From: Blumeriella jaapii
Lineage: Eukaryota; Ascomycota; Leotiomycetes; Helotiales; Drepanopezizaceae
DNA length: 64,000 nt
NCBI GenBank assembly: GCA_009599575.1
Contig: VWND01000028.1
Location: 248,001-312,000, forward strand
Direction of reading: 5' to 3'
In this document: in pieces, positions 1 through 11,511 of the stretch
How the letters are laid out: each line of letters opens with the position of its first letter
How positions within the stretch are numbered: the first letter of the stretch is position 1
The notes under the pieces: generated by a model
Database searches by the model: none
What the model was told of the DNA's origin: nothing
Seen by the model: the letters and a program-made list of their open reading frames with translations, nothing else
Position numbers and translations under genes: made by a program

Positions 1-3000
1 ATGTTTTTAACACTCGCCCTTTTTTTTTTTCGTTTTAAAATACGAAGCGCGAATATTTATTATTACAACGTCGGCCATTATCAGCCAGTTCGACGAAGCA
101 GACCGACAATTTTAAATACGCCGCAAAATATAAATATAATTCGCGACCGCTGCCGATAGCGTCGTAAATCAGCAAAAAAAGCTTGAAACGCGATAATACG
201 CCGAAAAGCTTGCAAAAGGCCTTATTCCTTTTTTGCAAACCCGCGCTTTTATTACCTTTTTCGCCGCTTTACTAAACAGCATCGACCCTTTTTTTTTTTC
301 TGCTAAATCAGTTATTTGAACAAATCGAATTTTACGAGAAATCTTAAAAATCTTAACAAATTCCGAAAAATTAAAATCGATCATCGCTAAAAAGCTATAA
401 TAACAAACGCGTCCGTTTACTAACGGAATCTTACGCGTTTTTTTAAATTCGTTCACCGAAGATTAATTAGCAAAAGTTCGATAAAATTATCGCTTTTTGA
501 TTACGTCGGCGAAAAGCATTTTGCTAAACAAGCTTAATATTTTCGTTTTTAAGCAAGAAATCGCGAAGTTTATACCGAGCCTAACGAAAAACGCGATCAA
601 AAACCTAACGCTTACGAAAACAGGTTGGGCTTTTTATTTAATCGATTTAAAAATCAAAAACTTTTTTATTATTTAAAAAAAACGTCGAGGTTTTTCGCAA
701 AATACTCGGGGCCATCGCCGTACGCATTTCGGAAAAATAATATAATTACGCGGTACAAAACGTTTTAGCCACGGTTCCGAAGCTATTCGGCGACGTTTTT
801 TTATTATTTAAAACATATAAAAAACGAAGTTTTTATTTAAATTAAAATCAAGCCGATTAATACGCGTTTTTTTTTTTTTTTCGATACGATACGAACTTAG
901 CTACAAATAAGCAAATCTGGATTATTTTTTTTTTACAGCTAATTAAAAGTTTTACTTTTTTCGGCGTCAGCGCTTAAGCTAAACTTATCGATAAAAAACC
1001 GGCTATACTTCGCTACGATTTTTAAATACCAAAGCTTTTGCAATTTATTAGCTTGCATCCGATACGTTCGCTGCAATTATTATAACAACCGAACATAAGA
1101 CTACGATAGCCCGACTAGCTTTAATTGCAAAACAATTTTATAATACGCGAATTGCTATAAGTTATACGCTGCGGATTATTTACGCTGCTTTGCGGCTTTT
1201 CGCCGCGTAAACGGTAAAATAATACGATTAATTAAAAAGAAACTAAAAGCTGTTCGGCGACTGGAAAAAGCGGCTTATTCGATCGCGGTTATTTTTATTA
1301 TTATTAAAGCTTTTATTTTTTTAAATAATAATAATCCGGTTTTTAATAACGCAAATCGAAAAAAAAAATGCGAAAACGCCGTGACGGCATACGAGCAAAA
1401 AACCACCGCGTTTTTAATTATTATTTTCGCCGCGGTTATAACGCCAAACGTAACCTTTTCGGGCCGTTTAATCCGGAACTCAGCTTTAAAGCAATCGCTA
1501 AATATTTAGCATTTTGGCCGAAAAGCATATTCGATTTTCGACGATACGGCTTTTATAATCTTTTCGTAAAGCACGCTTTTTTTTATTTCGTTAAAAGCAA
1601 TTTATTCGTTTTTATCGGACCAGCTACGAAATAAGTCCTAAGCTTTCGCAAACGAATTAAAAGAAATAAACATCGATATTAATACTTTTATTTATTAATA
1701 ATAAAACACTTTTATAAGCAACGCGAAGGATTTCGCAACCGAAAGCCTAAAACAGATTTTAATATTTGTTAGGCAAACGTTTAAAAAAGATAACCGAAGT
1801 ATATTACGCTTTTGCATTTATGCGATACAAAACGCATAAACGTAATTTGCGTGTAAAAACTTTAAAACGCTTCGAAAATTAAAATATAAAACTATTTGTT
1901 ATACGATTTGTATGCACCGATTGATTTATAAAACGAAACCGAAAAGAAAATTTTCGAGCGAATACGCTTTAAAATACTGATTTATATTCGAAAAAGCGCA
2001 GGATTTAATTTATAACAACGACGATTAATTAATAACAAAAATCTGCTTTAGCTAAACGTAAATATATATTTTATTTTCAACGTATATAAACAGGGCCATA
2101 CTTAACAAGTATTAAATTACGTAATACACTTCGAATTATTTTCCAATTGTATAATAGGCGGCGATTTAATACCCGACACGATACTTTTAAGCCGGAGTCG
2201 GATACGGCAAAAAATGAAAAACACTTCGCGGATTGAGCTGTTATTTCGGATATAAATTTCATCGGCGCCGCTAGCGAATCTATTTATAACAAAAAATACG
2301 TTTTAAATTTTATTTTTTCGAACGTGCTTAATTCGATTATTACAATACGATACGATATACACAGCGGCTTAAATTACGAAATCCAAATAACGACTTTTTT
2401 TAACAAAAGGAAAATATTCGTAATTCAAATATATTATAAAATATTCGATTTAGAATTCGGCAAATTCGTAGGCCTGATGCGCGCAAAAATCAGCCGATTT
2501 GCGAATTCCGTTATATTATTAACGCTAAAAAAGCTGGACGAATACGCGGCTGCGCTAGCCCGGGTTTTTCAAAAAAGCATTACAGCTGCCGGAAAGCTTT
2601 TTTAAAAAAGTTTACAAGTTATTTTATAATAGATCGACGAATGCTAAAAAGCCAAGGATAAATATTTGCGAGCGCGCAAAATAATATACGACGGTGAAAT
2701 TCTCGAAAAAATCAAACAATTCTTCGCTATAATACGCAAAGCGAAAAAAGATTATTAGCAAAAGCTTATCAACAGAATCGATAATAACGAAAAGCTGTAT
2801 AAAATAATAAATTAACATCGAATAATTACGAACTTTAAAGCTTTTTTATTAATAATAAACGGCGTTATAATTAAAAATATTAAAAACAAAGCCAACGCTT
2901 TAAAAAACGAAGTACTTAGCCGCTTTTTAGCCGCCGACGATTTCGATCAAAATTTTTTTATCGAATAAATAAAATCGGGCCATTTTTTTTAGATAAACTT

Positions 3001-5970
3001 CGTATCGTTCGAAAAAATGAAAAAATATTATATCGAAATTATTAGCATTTTTCCGGGTATTAACCGGATTACGATAAAACTTTTAAAAGCCTGTTAAAAA
3101 AAGGTCCGAACCGTTATATACGGTTTGTTTAACCGCTGCTTCGCAACGAATTATTTCCCGATTTTTTAAAAGCTGGCCGAAATAGCTATAATAATTAAGA
3201 TTGATAAACGAAACAAATCTTTTCCACGTTCGTAGCGTTCGATCGCTTTTTTTTTTTGTATATTTAAAAGCTTCGAAAAAATCATCGCTAGCAAAATCGC
3301 GTGGACAGCTTTTACGATCGGCCTGCTTAGCCTATAATACGGAAGCGCTTTTTCCGAAACGCTTTGCTTTCGATCTGGCAGCGTGTTTTATAGCCGATAT
3401 CGAAACTGCGCTCGCCGCAAAAAAACATATTACGATTATTATTTTAAACGTGCAAAAACGCGTTCGACACCGTTTTCAAAATCAAAAAAAACCCGACGCT
3501 TACTTAAAAGAATAACCGATCAAAAATGGCCCCCTTTTATTTTTTTTACTAATCAAATCGTTTTTTTTACGAAACGACGAATGCAAATACGATTCGAAAA
3601 AGAAACTATCGATTTCAGCTACGTTTATTACGGCATTTCCTAAAAGTCGCTATTTTTTCCGGTTTTGTATATGCTGTATTTAGCAAAATTACTTAATTAA
3701 AATCTTACTTTTCGCTTTAAATACGCAAACGATATATTAATTTACCGCATTTCATATAGCTTAAACGATAATATCGAGCTATTTGCGAAAAACGTTCGCG
3801 ATATTTTCGAATAAAAAAACGAATATAAGATTGCTTTCGCGCCGGAAAAAATCGAAATAATATATATTATTACGCAAAATAATAATTACGCTTTTTCGAT
3901 TATAATCGACGATAAAATTACGATTTTTTGCATTACTACGGCGAAAAAAAGCGAGCAATCCGCGCTGCGCTAGCTAAAAGTTTAATTCGATCGAAAACTC
4001 ACTTTTAAACGATACGTTAAAAAACGCGCAAGCAAAGCACGACAAGCGGCGCAATATATCAAAAGCTTCGGCCGAATTAATAATAACCTTTCGGCTAGCG
4101 CGCTGCGAAAAACAATAATTATTTGCGTTTTTTTTTCGATATTATTTAAAATCGAAATTTAATACGCAGGCCGTACGAAACCTGATCGCCGAACCGAACG
4201 AAACAGCCAAATCAGCATCCGTTTCGGCGGTTATATCGATTTAATACAAAAAACTATTATTTTGGCCGCACGAAAAGTACTTTTTATATAACGCATTATT
4301 TTTTTTATTATAATAATACGAAACGCAAGCTTTTTTTCCGCAAACGCGGCCTTAGAAAAGGCCAAAACACGCTTTACGATAAAATTGCAAATCGTAAACG
4401 AAGCGTATTTTTTGATTTAACGTATTTTTATTTTAATAATCTTTCGAAGCAAACACGCGGGCATATATATAGCCGCCAAAACGAAAATCCAGCGCTTCGG
4501 CGTTATTTTTTTACAAATCCTACGATTCAAATTGATTTTTTTCGCACTTTTCGCCCGGCAGCCGCACCGATTTTATTATAAGCGTTAAAAAAAAAAAGGC
4601 CGCGGAAGACTTTAAAAAATAATAGGCAGAATTATTTTTTGAAAACGTTACGATTTTCTCGGACGGCTGCGAAAAATATAAAAACGGCGCTTATTTCGTA
4701 AGCTACAAATACGTTATATATCAGAACCGCAGGCAAATAACGTTTAAATACGGCTCGATAAACGATTATTTTTACGTTTTCGACGCAAAAGCGATAAAAA
4801 ACATAAAAAAATCTGCAAAAGATTGCGAATATGCCAGCCGAAATACGTACGCAAAAGCTATAAATATATATCGATAGTATTTTAATAATTTGAAAAATAC
4901 GCGAAACATTTTTTTTTTTTTTTTTTAATAGGTTTTTTCTGGCCTGTTAAAAAGCGATGGAAATATACGACGTAAAAGTCAAATAGGCACCGGGCTATAC
5001 AAGCATCGAAAGCAACGAGGCCGCCGATAAATTGGCAAATGCGGATACGGAAAAAAACCTTTTGAAATAAAGGCCTTGCGTCCGAACCTATTGTAAATAA
5101 AATACGCTTCGATTTTAAAAAAGTACGAAATTCGCATCGAAGCCGCTAATAAAAAACAGCCAGCAGAAAGCTTTTACGGAACTATAAGCGATAGGACCCG
5201 GTTTACGCAGTTAAATTTTTATCGAAGCTCGATATGCCAAAACGATTATTTTATTATTATTTAGCGATTAAAATTATTTATAAAAATTACGAATAATATT
5301 ACGTCAAATATAATTATACCGACGCCGAATTGCGCTGCAAATGCAAAAAGCTTAAAATCTTATTGCATTTAATATTATGCCGCCGCGCGATCAGACGTTT
5401 TTTTGGTTGGCCTAAGAAAACTCGACCAAACGCTTTTTTTCGAACCGAGCGAAAAGCCGTAATATTTTTTAAAAACCTGCTTCGCGAGCCAAAGGATTTT
5501 GTGACGTTTTTACGCGTTACTACTATAGTTTTTCAAATATAACCAGTTTTGCTATACGTACGTATACTGCTTGCTTTGATCGAATGCAATTCGAACAGAA
5601 TAAGCTGCGTACGGCCGCGCGAAGCGACGTTACAACGGAGCGAATATTATTATGCATATTTGTATAACGGATGCTTTTTTATTTTGGTAGGCGCAAGCCT
5701 GTTTTTCGCTTTTGGTTTTTAAATTCGGATATTTAAATACTGCTTTTTTTTTTTTTTTTCGGTCTACTGGCTATATTATTATGCGTTTCTACGCAACCGA
5801 CAGATTATATTTTGATCGGTGCCGTATGCATACTTTTTAAGCTTTTTTCTAGGCTTTACGCTTATAAATTTCATTAACGGACTATCGCAAAAAGCGGCGA
5901 AAAGCGTAATCGACAGCAGCTTTAGCTATACTAATACGAACTGCTTTCGGAGTCGTATTTTGTATTTAAT
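1..5970 (+). mobile_element. RIP-degraded Tad1-like LINE (non-LTR retrotransposon)
   Basis: A continuous very AT-rich block whose + strand reads, with many stops, as a fungal Tad1-clade LINE. In order I can follow an endonuclease end (about 2150-2400), a linker ending in a region like LxxRKxKKDYWxKLI (about 2700-2800), a reverse transcriptase (about 3060-4300, with the palm motif at 3722-3733), an RNase H domain (about 4645-5050) and a C-terminal Cys/His segment (5330-5542). A weak Cys-rich stretch near 1050-1200 may be the end of the gag-like ORF1. Nearly every substitution away from the expected family residues is a C-to-T or G-to-A transition. The AT-rich composition stops abruptly near 5970, which I take as the 3' boundary. 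The 5' end may lie outside the window, and I did not find a poly-A tail or target-site duplication. Confidence 0.85.
2150..5542 (+). pseudogene. LINE ORF2 remnant: endonuclease, reverse transcriptase, RNase H
   Basis: Degenerate polyprotein ORF of the LINE. The endonuclease shows a GDFN-RHD-like stretch near 2158-2190 and, at 2360-2377, reads HSGLNYE where the family has HSG-S-D-H-E. The reverse transcriptase shows KxFEKIIAxKIAWTA (about 3265-3310), YANDI at 3722-3736 in place of YADDI, and FAPEK (about 3838). RNase H starts at about 4645 with VTIFSDG and has VFDAKAI where VFDAEAI is expected. The tail at 5330-5542 has a C-x-C-x7-H-x4-C pattern typical of the end of such proteins. Dozens of in-frame stops make it inactive. 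Domain calls rest on reading the frame by eye against the known family; exact borders are approximate. Confidence 0.8.
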
Positions 5971-7313
5971 TCCTTAGCTTAGCACGTTTCCGTACCCTTT
6001 GAAAGGTCCTAGAAGGGCAGCCTCTCGGCTGCACTCCGCTAGACGTTAATTAATACTACTACTACTACTACTATTACATCTCGGTGCATGTTCCAGCACT
6101 ACATATCAACCTTCTACCTAGGTACTCAGGAGCAGTAGTGAAGACAGCTCTCTCAGCGATCTCCTTTCCGTGTCCGAGTTACCTATGTACAACTTGCCTC
6201 CCACACAGTAGCTCGCTTACTACCATTTCCGAAGCGACAAAATGGAAGCAGAAGAATACGTCTCATCACTTCCAGAGAACCCTGCATTCTGGTCGAGTCT
6301 TGGGCCAATGGCTCTTGTACCGTCGATAATCGTCTTTTGACATACAGTACCAAGTAGAAAAGATCTTTGCGTTCTCAGTGTCCGACCAATGTTGCGATGT
6401 TCGTTCAGCCGATGTCGTCCAGACAGGTAGAGGTAGGCTCCAATGCTGCAATACTTAATTCAACCGCTGCCGAGAGTATGAGAATCGTACCGATGGCAAA
6501 TGGCGAGGTCGCGGCCCAAGAATATCTTCCTCCAAAGTCGGCTTTCTCCCCTCCCCCCCTTCAACGCAGGATCTCGGCAACGCTCAATCTCGCAACAGCC
6601 GACTACTCCTTTCAGTAGCAAAGTATTCTCTCGAGGGCCGCCCGAATCCGAATCAACAGCAAAATCTTTTCGTTCCCCATCTTTTCACGTCTTGTGCCGA
6701 AAAGCTCATGAAGTAACGCGCTTGAGTGGTGCGCAAACCTTGCGCGCTTAAGAGCCCGCAATGTTGGCGATGTATCTGGTTAGACCCAGTGCAGCTGGTT
6801 TGAAATACCTGGTTATCAAATTGGTAATTCTCACAGTGTTCATCATCTTGTCACTTTGATCAGATTTGAATTGCGCCGCGGGGTGGAGCATTACTGAGGT
6901 TTGTAGATAGCTTCGGGATTTGTTATCGGATTACTTGGGTAGGTTGCTTACAACTTAACACCAGAATCCAGCGATTGATCTGTGGGTTCGGCATGAATGT
7001 GTTTTTTTCATGCTCCTGCCCTGACTTCTCATCTCCCCACACGCAGTGGTTCTTGCTTCTGCTCTGATAGTCAGCAATCGCTTGCTACGAAGAACCATTT
7101 ATCCCTCCTGGGTCCAGCCATAGTCTCACCAAAGACGCTCGAAGTCTTGCCTAGCCCTGTTGTCCTCGGCATAGCAATTCTCAATCGTATCCCTAGTCTT
7201 GCGTTCAATGCTTTCCGAACAACTCCGACAAACTCAGCCTCCTCCCCATCGTCCTCTCTTCCTCATGCCCCGTGCTACTCGCAATGAACCCATCGCCCAA
7301 ATTCACAATCCCA
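5971..7313. other. Intergenic region without a supported gene
   Basis: Composition changes here from AT-rich to balanced. A short (TAC)n run sits at about 6053-6076. Several 60-96 codon open frames exist on both strands, but none shows a recognisable domain or a consistent splice structure. The last part (about 7200-7313) is the 3' flank of the Dcp1-like gene. Confidence 0.6.
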
Positions 7314-7862
7314 TCATCCCCCCGCCAGACTCCTCTCCCTATTAGCCTCCTCCCAATGCTCCTTCACCAACAAGGCGATCGCCTCCCGAGGCGGATCATC
7401 CGCCTGGATGAAAAGCCCCAACACCTTCATGTCGCCCTCCGCCGCGCCCCGCGGCCGAAATCCCAGCATCAGGAAGCCCTCCGCCGCGATCTCCACGTGC
7501 TGGATCTCGCCGCTCTCCACGATCAGGTTCTCCAGGCCCTTGCGGTTCAGCAGCACGATGCAGTGGCGCCCGCCGCCGGTGACGGGCGAGGGCGTCAGCG
7601 CGCAGATGAAGAGCGTGCCCTCGACGTTGGCTTCTTTCTCCCAGGACCCGGACGGCATGGTGTACAGCTGGGCCGAGGGCGCGTAGCAGATGATGGACTC
7701 GAGGGCCGGGACGTAGCGTCGGACCACGGAGAAGTTGATGTCGGCCGAGGAGCGCGCGGGCGCCGGCGGGTGGTAGAAAGCTTCGGTATCGTAGTCGGAG
7801 ACTTGGAAGGGAACGCTGGCTAGGTTCTGGCGGCGCGGTTTGCGCGGGGTTTTGGGAGGCAT
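7314..7862 (-). CDS. Dcp1-like mRNA decapping enzyme subunit
   Basis: A single-exon protein of 182 residues if it starts at the ATG at 7862 (MPPKTPRK...). An upstream in-frame ATG at 7946 would add 28 low-complexity residues, so I prefer the internal start, which begins the basic N-terminus. The body resembles the EVH1/PH-like domain of Dcp1: a block VVRRYVPALESI, then SGSWEKEANVEGTLF followed by a hydrophobic strand and VLLNRKGLENLI, matching the family order of 'W-K-x-x-VEGTLF' and 'NR'. Dcp1 activates the decapping enzyme Dcp2 in cytoplasmic mRNA decay. The length suits a compact fungal Dcp1. It is divergently placed to the 5-phosphatase gene, about 530 bp apart. The family call comes from motif memory and was not searched. 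Confidence 0.75.
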   Translation of the reverse strand: MPPKTPRKPRRQNLASVPFQVSDYDTEAFYHPPAPARSSADINFSVVRRYVPALESIICYAPSAQLYTMPSGSWEKEANVEGTLFICALTPSPVTGGGRHCIVLLNRKGLENLIVESGEIQHVEIAAEGFLMLGFRPRGAAEGDMKVLGLFIQADDPPREAIALLVKEHWEEANRERSLAGG

Positions 7863-8391
7863 GGTGGAGTGGAGTGGTGTGGTGTGGTGTGGAGGGTCGT
7901 TGTAGCTCGTAGATGATATTGTTGGGGGGTTGAAGATCCGTCGCACAGTAGATCTCTGGTGTTGTATCCGTACAGCTGATATTCCAGTGATGGTCGTCGA
8001 GTGCTGAGGGTGGGAAAGTTCAAGTGCCTTGAGCAGACTGGCTTCACTCTGTACACATTCCGCCCCAAACGAGCTAGCTCGGAGATCGACGCCCAGGGTT
8101 TTTTGCTTGTCTCGACTCGGGACTCGGGACTTCTTTTTTTAGCCCTCCGTGAATGATGAATCACTAAAGCACTGTGAGTACTTTACTTACATCTTCACTC
8201 TGTGTGACAAGCACACTCCTCCTTACTTCTTACACTTGGTCTTCTTCTTCCGTTACACCTTCACATGCCTCGCGTTCGTCATCCTGCGCCTGTCATGCCA
8301 AAATAGATTCCGCTGCATCTGTTCCTCCTTCGAAAGCCCTCAAGCAGGTCTCATGATTCTGAGCCCGTGGGTATCCGCATCGCATCCCAAC
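7863..8391. promoter_or_regulatory. Shared divergent promoter region
   Basis: The gap between the start codons of the Dcp1-like (-) and 5-phosphatase (+) genes. It holds GTGGT-type short repeats near 7870-7895 and pyrimidine-rich stretches near 8225-8260, common in fungal promoters. No specific factor site can be named. Confidence 0.4.
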
Positions 8392-11300
8392 ATGGCTTCG
8401 ACGCCTCGGACATCCGTCGATCAGGAGCAGGTCGCGCCCTCGCCCGCCGCCAAAACCTCGAGTCCGCACTCCCTCTCGAAGGCCTTGCATGCCCGCCGCG
8501 CCGAGTACATACGGCCGCAGAAGATCCGCATCAAGATTGGGACCTGGAACGTAGCGGCATGTCCGGGCACAGAGCGAGACCTGGGCGGGTGGTTTGTGGA
8601 CGGGAAGGGTGTTGACAAGAGGCTGGCGGGGCTGAGGGTGAAAGAGGGCATCGAGAAGGATCGAAGCCAGGATCATGTGGAGAGTGTTGGGGCGCAAGAG
8701 GAAAGATGGACGAAGAAAGTGTCGTCGATACCGAAGGACGATGAGGGAACCATTCCTGGGGGGGAGGATATCGGCATATTCGTGTTGGGCCTCCAGGAAG
8801 TGGTCGATTTGACCAGCGCGCGGGAGTACATTGGGAGAGTCTATACCGACCCAGAGCCGACCGCGAAATGGAGGAAAGCCATGACCGACGGCCTACCCCC
8901 GGGATATGTATTGATAGCAGAGCAGCAGCTGTCCGGCCTGCTATTGTTTATCTTCGCCTCGCCTTCGATTGCGCCCACCATCAGTTCCGTGAGCACAGTT
9001 AGTGTAGGAACGGGCATAATGGGGTATCTCGGAAACAAGGGAGCGGTTGCAACCAGGATAGTGCTAGGAGAGACTACACGCATGGTTTTTGTAAATTCGC
9101 ATCTTGCTTCTGGCTCAGACCCGGCCCACCTGGACCGTAGATGCTGGGACGTCGCTCAAATCTTACAACGAACGCAGTTCGATCCTATAAGCTGGTCTGG
9201 GGTCTTGGAAGACAAGGGAGAGGGTATCGGGGACGAAGATTTCGCATTCTGGTTCGGCGATTTAAATTTCAGACTGGACGGCCTTCCAGGTGACGATATA
9301 CGACGACTTTTGATGCTTCACACCCAAGGGGAATACGACATTGGACAAAAGTCACGGACAAAGATTGATTCGGAGTTAGACAATACGGATGGCCCTATCA
9401 TTGTGCGGAGTGCGGAAAGCGATTCTGATGATGATGATGATGTCTCGATACCAAGGGCTAAAAGCTCGTATGAAAGCACTGACAACAGTTCCGCGAACAC
9501 TCTTCCGGATCCAGATGACTTTGTCCAGGATCCGAGTCAAGATCCCGCCTCTTTACAAGCTACACTAGACTCTCTTCTTCCCCACGATCAGCTGCGACGC
9601 GTCAAAAATAAGAGGCAGGCTTTTCACGATGGTTGGCGAGAAGGCCCTATCACCTTTCTACCGACGTACAAATACGACGTTGGAAGCATGGGCATGTTTG
9701 ATTCCAGCGAGAAGAAGCGAGCACCCAGTTGGTGCGACCGCATCCTCTACCGGACCAGGAAGGATAAGCTCGAGTTTGACGCAAAGATGCACGAAGAACA
9801 ACTCGTGCGGGCCAAGGACGAAGAAATGAGAGCTCGAGGCATAGAAAGTGCTGCGGACGACGAAAACGTCTTGTTTGATTATAACCCAGAGGAGGATGGT
9901 ACTGAAGTCACAGCGAATAACGAGTACGACGAATATGACGAGGGTGAAAACGAGACTGGGGAGGCGGTTATCACCAAGGAAGGGTACGTGGATAGGATAA
10001 ACTTGGACGTCTACACCTCACATCAAAGGGTGCTGTCCTCGGATCACAAGCCTTTAGACGCAGTGTTTACTCTGGAGTACGACGCTGTGGTCCCGGAACT
10101 AAAGGCAAAGGTCCAACAAGAGGTAGCTCGCGAACTCGATCGCGCCGAGAATGAAGGACGTCCTGGAATCACCATTGTGGTAGACCATTCCGCAAGCGAT
10201 CCTCCAAAGGCCGAAGAGCTGACTCAGTCGGCAGCACAATTAGCTCCAACGGCAGAGGGCGTTAATTTCGGTGATGTCGGGCTTCAGCAACGCAAGGTAC
10301 GAAGTATCACAATTGCCAACACCAGTCAAGTACCTGCCAAATTCTCATTCGTGGACAGGCCTAGCGACTCCGGCGGCGAAGACCGCATCGCACCCTCGTG
10401 GCTCTCCGTCAGTTTTACCGCCTCAGTCGCAGACGACTGGCAAGATCTCAAGAGAGAAGTCACCCTCGAGCCTGGGGATACCATCAACGCCAGTCTGGAA
10501 CTCTTTGTTGACGACATCACGTTGGTCAGAGGCTTGAACAAGACATCCTCTCAACTAGATGACGTCCTCGTGCTCCGAGTTACAGACGGTCGGGACCACT
10601 TTATACCTATCCGTGCTTCGTGGCTACAATCCTGCTTCGGCCGTTCTGTCGAAGAACTCATCCACATTCCCGAAGGCGGTGCCCGCGCTCTGCTCCCGCC
10701 ACGTAACGGCCAGGGTGCCCCCATAAATCGAGGGCAGGAGGTGTGCTGGTCTGCACCCCGTGAGCTCTTCAAACTCACTGAAGCCATCGAAGCCCTGACG
10801 GACCGCGTGATAGCCGACGCAAACATGCTCGAGGACGCTCAACCCCCACCCGACTTCCCCGGCTGGCCATTCGACCCGCGTTCCTGGCTCGTCAAAGACC
10901 CCAGCGTCCGAGAACATCATCTCAGCCCTGCTCTCAACGCCTTAGATTCCGACACCAATCTCCTGGACAGCTTCGCCCTCGAAACTCCCGCCTTGCAGAA
11001 ACTCGAAGTCGTCGCCGAGATCCTGGTCACGTTCCTGGGCAGCCTCTCGGACGGCATCGTCCCGGCCCCTCTCTGGACACAAATCGACGCCTCGATGGTC
11101 GCCCGCGGCTCCAAATTCCTCGCCTCGGACCCGGAAGACACCAAGACGTCGGTCCTCGACATCCTCTCCTCGTCGCCCAACCACAACATCTCCTTCGTCT
11201 TCCTCACCAGCATGCTCTGCCGCGTGGCGAGCGAGCTTGCGCCCGTCTACCCGGGCAGCGTCGGCGGGACGGCGAGCATCAGAAGCACGCTCGGCAGCGT

Positions 11301-11511
11301 GCGACGGAGCTTGAGCTGGAAGGCGGGGCGGAGCGCGGCGCCGGCGCTCGATCCTGCTGTGGTGCGGCGGGAGAGCGTCGAGAGAGCGTTTGCGGAGGTG
11401 TTCCGGGAGTGCATCTTTAGATGGCCCGAGGGAGTGAAGGAGAAGGAGAAGAGGATGGGGGACGAGAGAAGGAGAAACATCTTGGAAGCATTTATGAGGG
11501 CTGGGCGATGA
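8392..11511 (+). CDS. OCRL/INPP5B-like inositol polyphosphate 5-phosphatase
   Basis: A single-exon protein of 1039 residues from the ATG at 8392 (MASTPRTS...). The open frame reaches back to 8149, but the upstream part is non-polar and unlike the family. The catalytic domain removes the 5-phosphate of phosphoinositides. Its motifs are GTWNVAA (residues 50-56), LQEVVDL, MGYLGNKGA, FVNSHLASG, FWFGDLNFR (near 289), PSWCDRILY (445-453) and SSDHKPL (549-555). The SDH and WCDR motifs hold the catalytic Asp, His and phosphate-binding Arg. An acidic insert (residues about 340-390) and another near 480-525 split the domain. After it come an ASH-like beta domain (about 620-760) and a helical C-terminus that resembles the RhoGAP-like domain of OCRL. 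It probably acts on endosomal or plasma-membrane PI(4,5)P2. All catalytic motifs look intact. Confidence 0.9.
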   Translation: MASTPRTSVDQEQVAPSPAAKTSSPHSLSKALHARRAEYIRPQKIRIKIGTWNVAACPGTERDLGGWFVDGKGVDKRLAGLRVKEGIEKDRSQDHVESVGAQEERWTKKVSSIPKDDEGTIPGGEDIGIFVLGLQEVVDLTSAREYIGRVYTDPEPTAKWRKAMTDGLPPGYVLIAEQQLSGLLLFIFASPSIAPTISSVSTVSVGTGIMGYLGNKGAVATRIVLGETTRMVFVNSHLASGSDPAHLDRRCWDVAQILQRTQFDPISWSGVLEDKGEGIGDEDFAFWFGDLNFRLDGLPGDDIRRLLMLHTQGEYDIGQKSRTKIDSELDNTDGPIIVRSAESDSDDDDDVSIPRAKSSYESTDNSSANTLPDPDDFVQDPSQDPASLQATLDSLLPHDQLRRVKNKRQAFHDGWREGPITFLPTYKYDVGSMGMFDSSEKKRAPSWCDRILYRTRKDKLEFDAKMHEEQLVRAKDEEMRARGIESAADDENVLFDYNPEEDGTEVTANNEYDEYDEGENETGEAVITKEGYVDRINLDVYTSHQRVLSSDHKPLDAVFTLEYDAVVPELKAKVQQEVARELDRAENEGRPGITIVVDHSASDPPKAEELTQSAAQLAPTAEGVNFGDVGLQQRKVRSITIANTSQVPAKFSFVDRPSDSGGEDRIAPSWLSVSFTASVADDWQDLKREVTLEPGDTINASLELFVDDITLVRGLNKTSSQLDDVLVLRVTDGRDHFIPIRASWLQSCFGRSVEELIHIPEGGARALLPPRNGQGAPINRGQEVCWSAPRELFKLTEAIEALTDRVIADANMLEDAQPPPDFPGWPFDPRSWLVKDPSVREHHLSPALNALDSDTNLLDSFALETPALQKLEVVAEILVTFLGSLSDGIVPAPLWTQIDASMVARGSKFLASDPEDTKTSVLDILSSSPNHNISFVFLTSMLCRVASELAPVYPGSVGGTASIRSTLGSVRRSLSWKAGRSAAPALDPAVVRRESVERAFAEVFRECIFRWPEGVKEKEKRMGDERRRNILEAFMRAGR

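Noticed and set aside
1..5970. Short ORFs in the AT-rich ends as small genes
   Set aside because: They are leftover open stretches of the decayed LINE and copia polyproteins.
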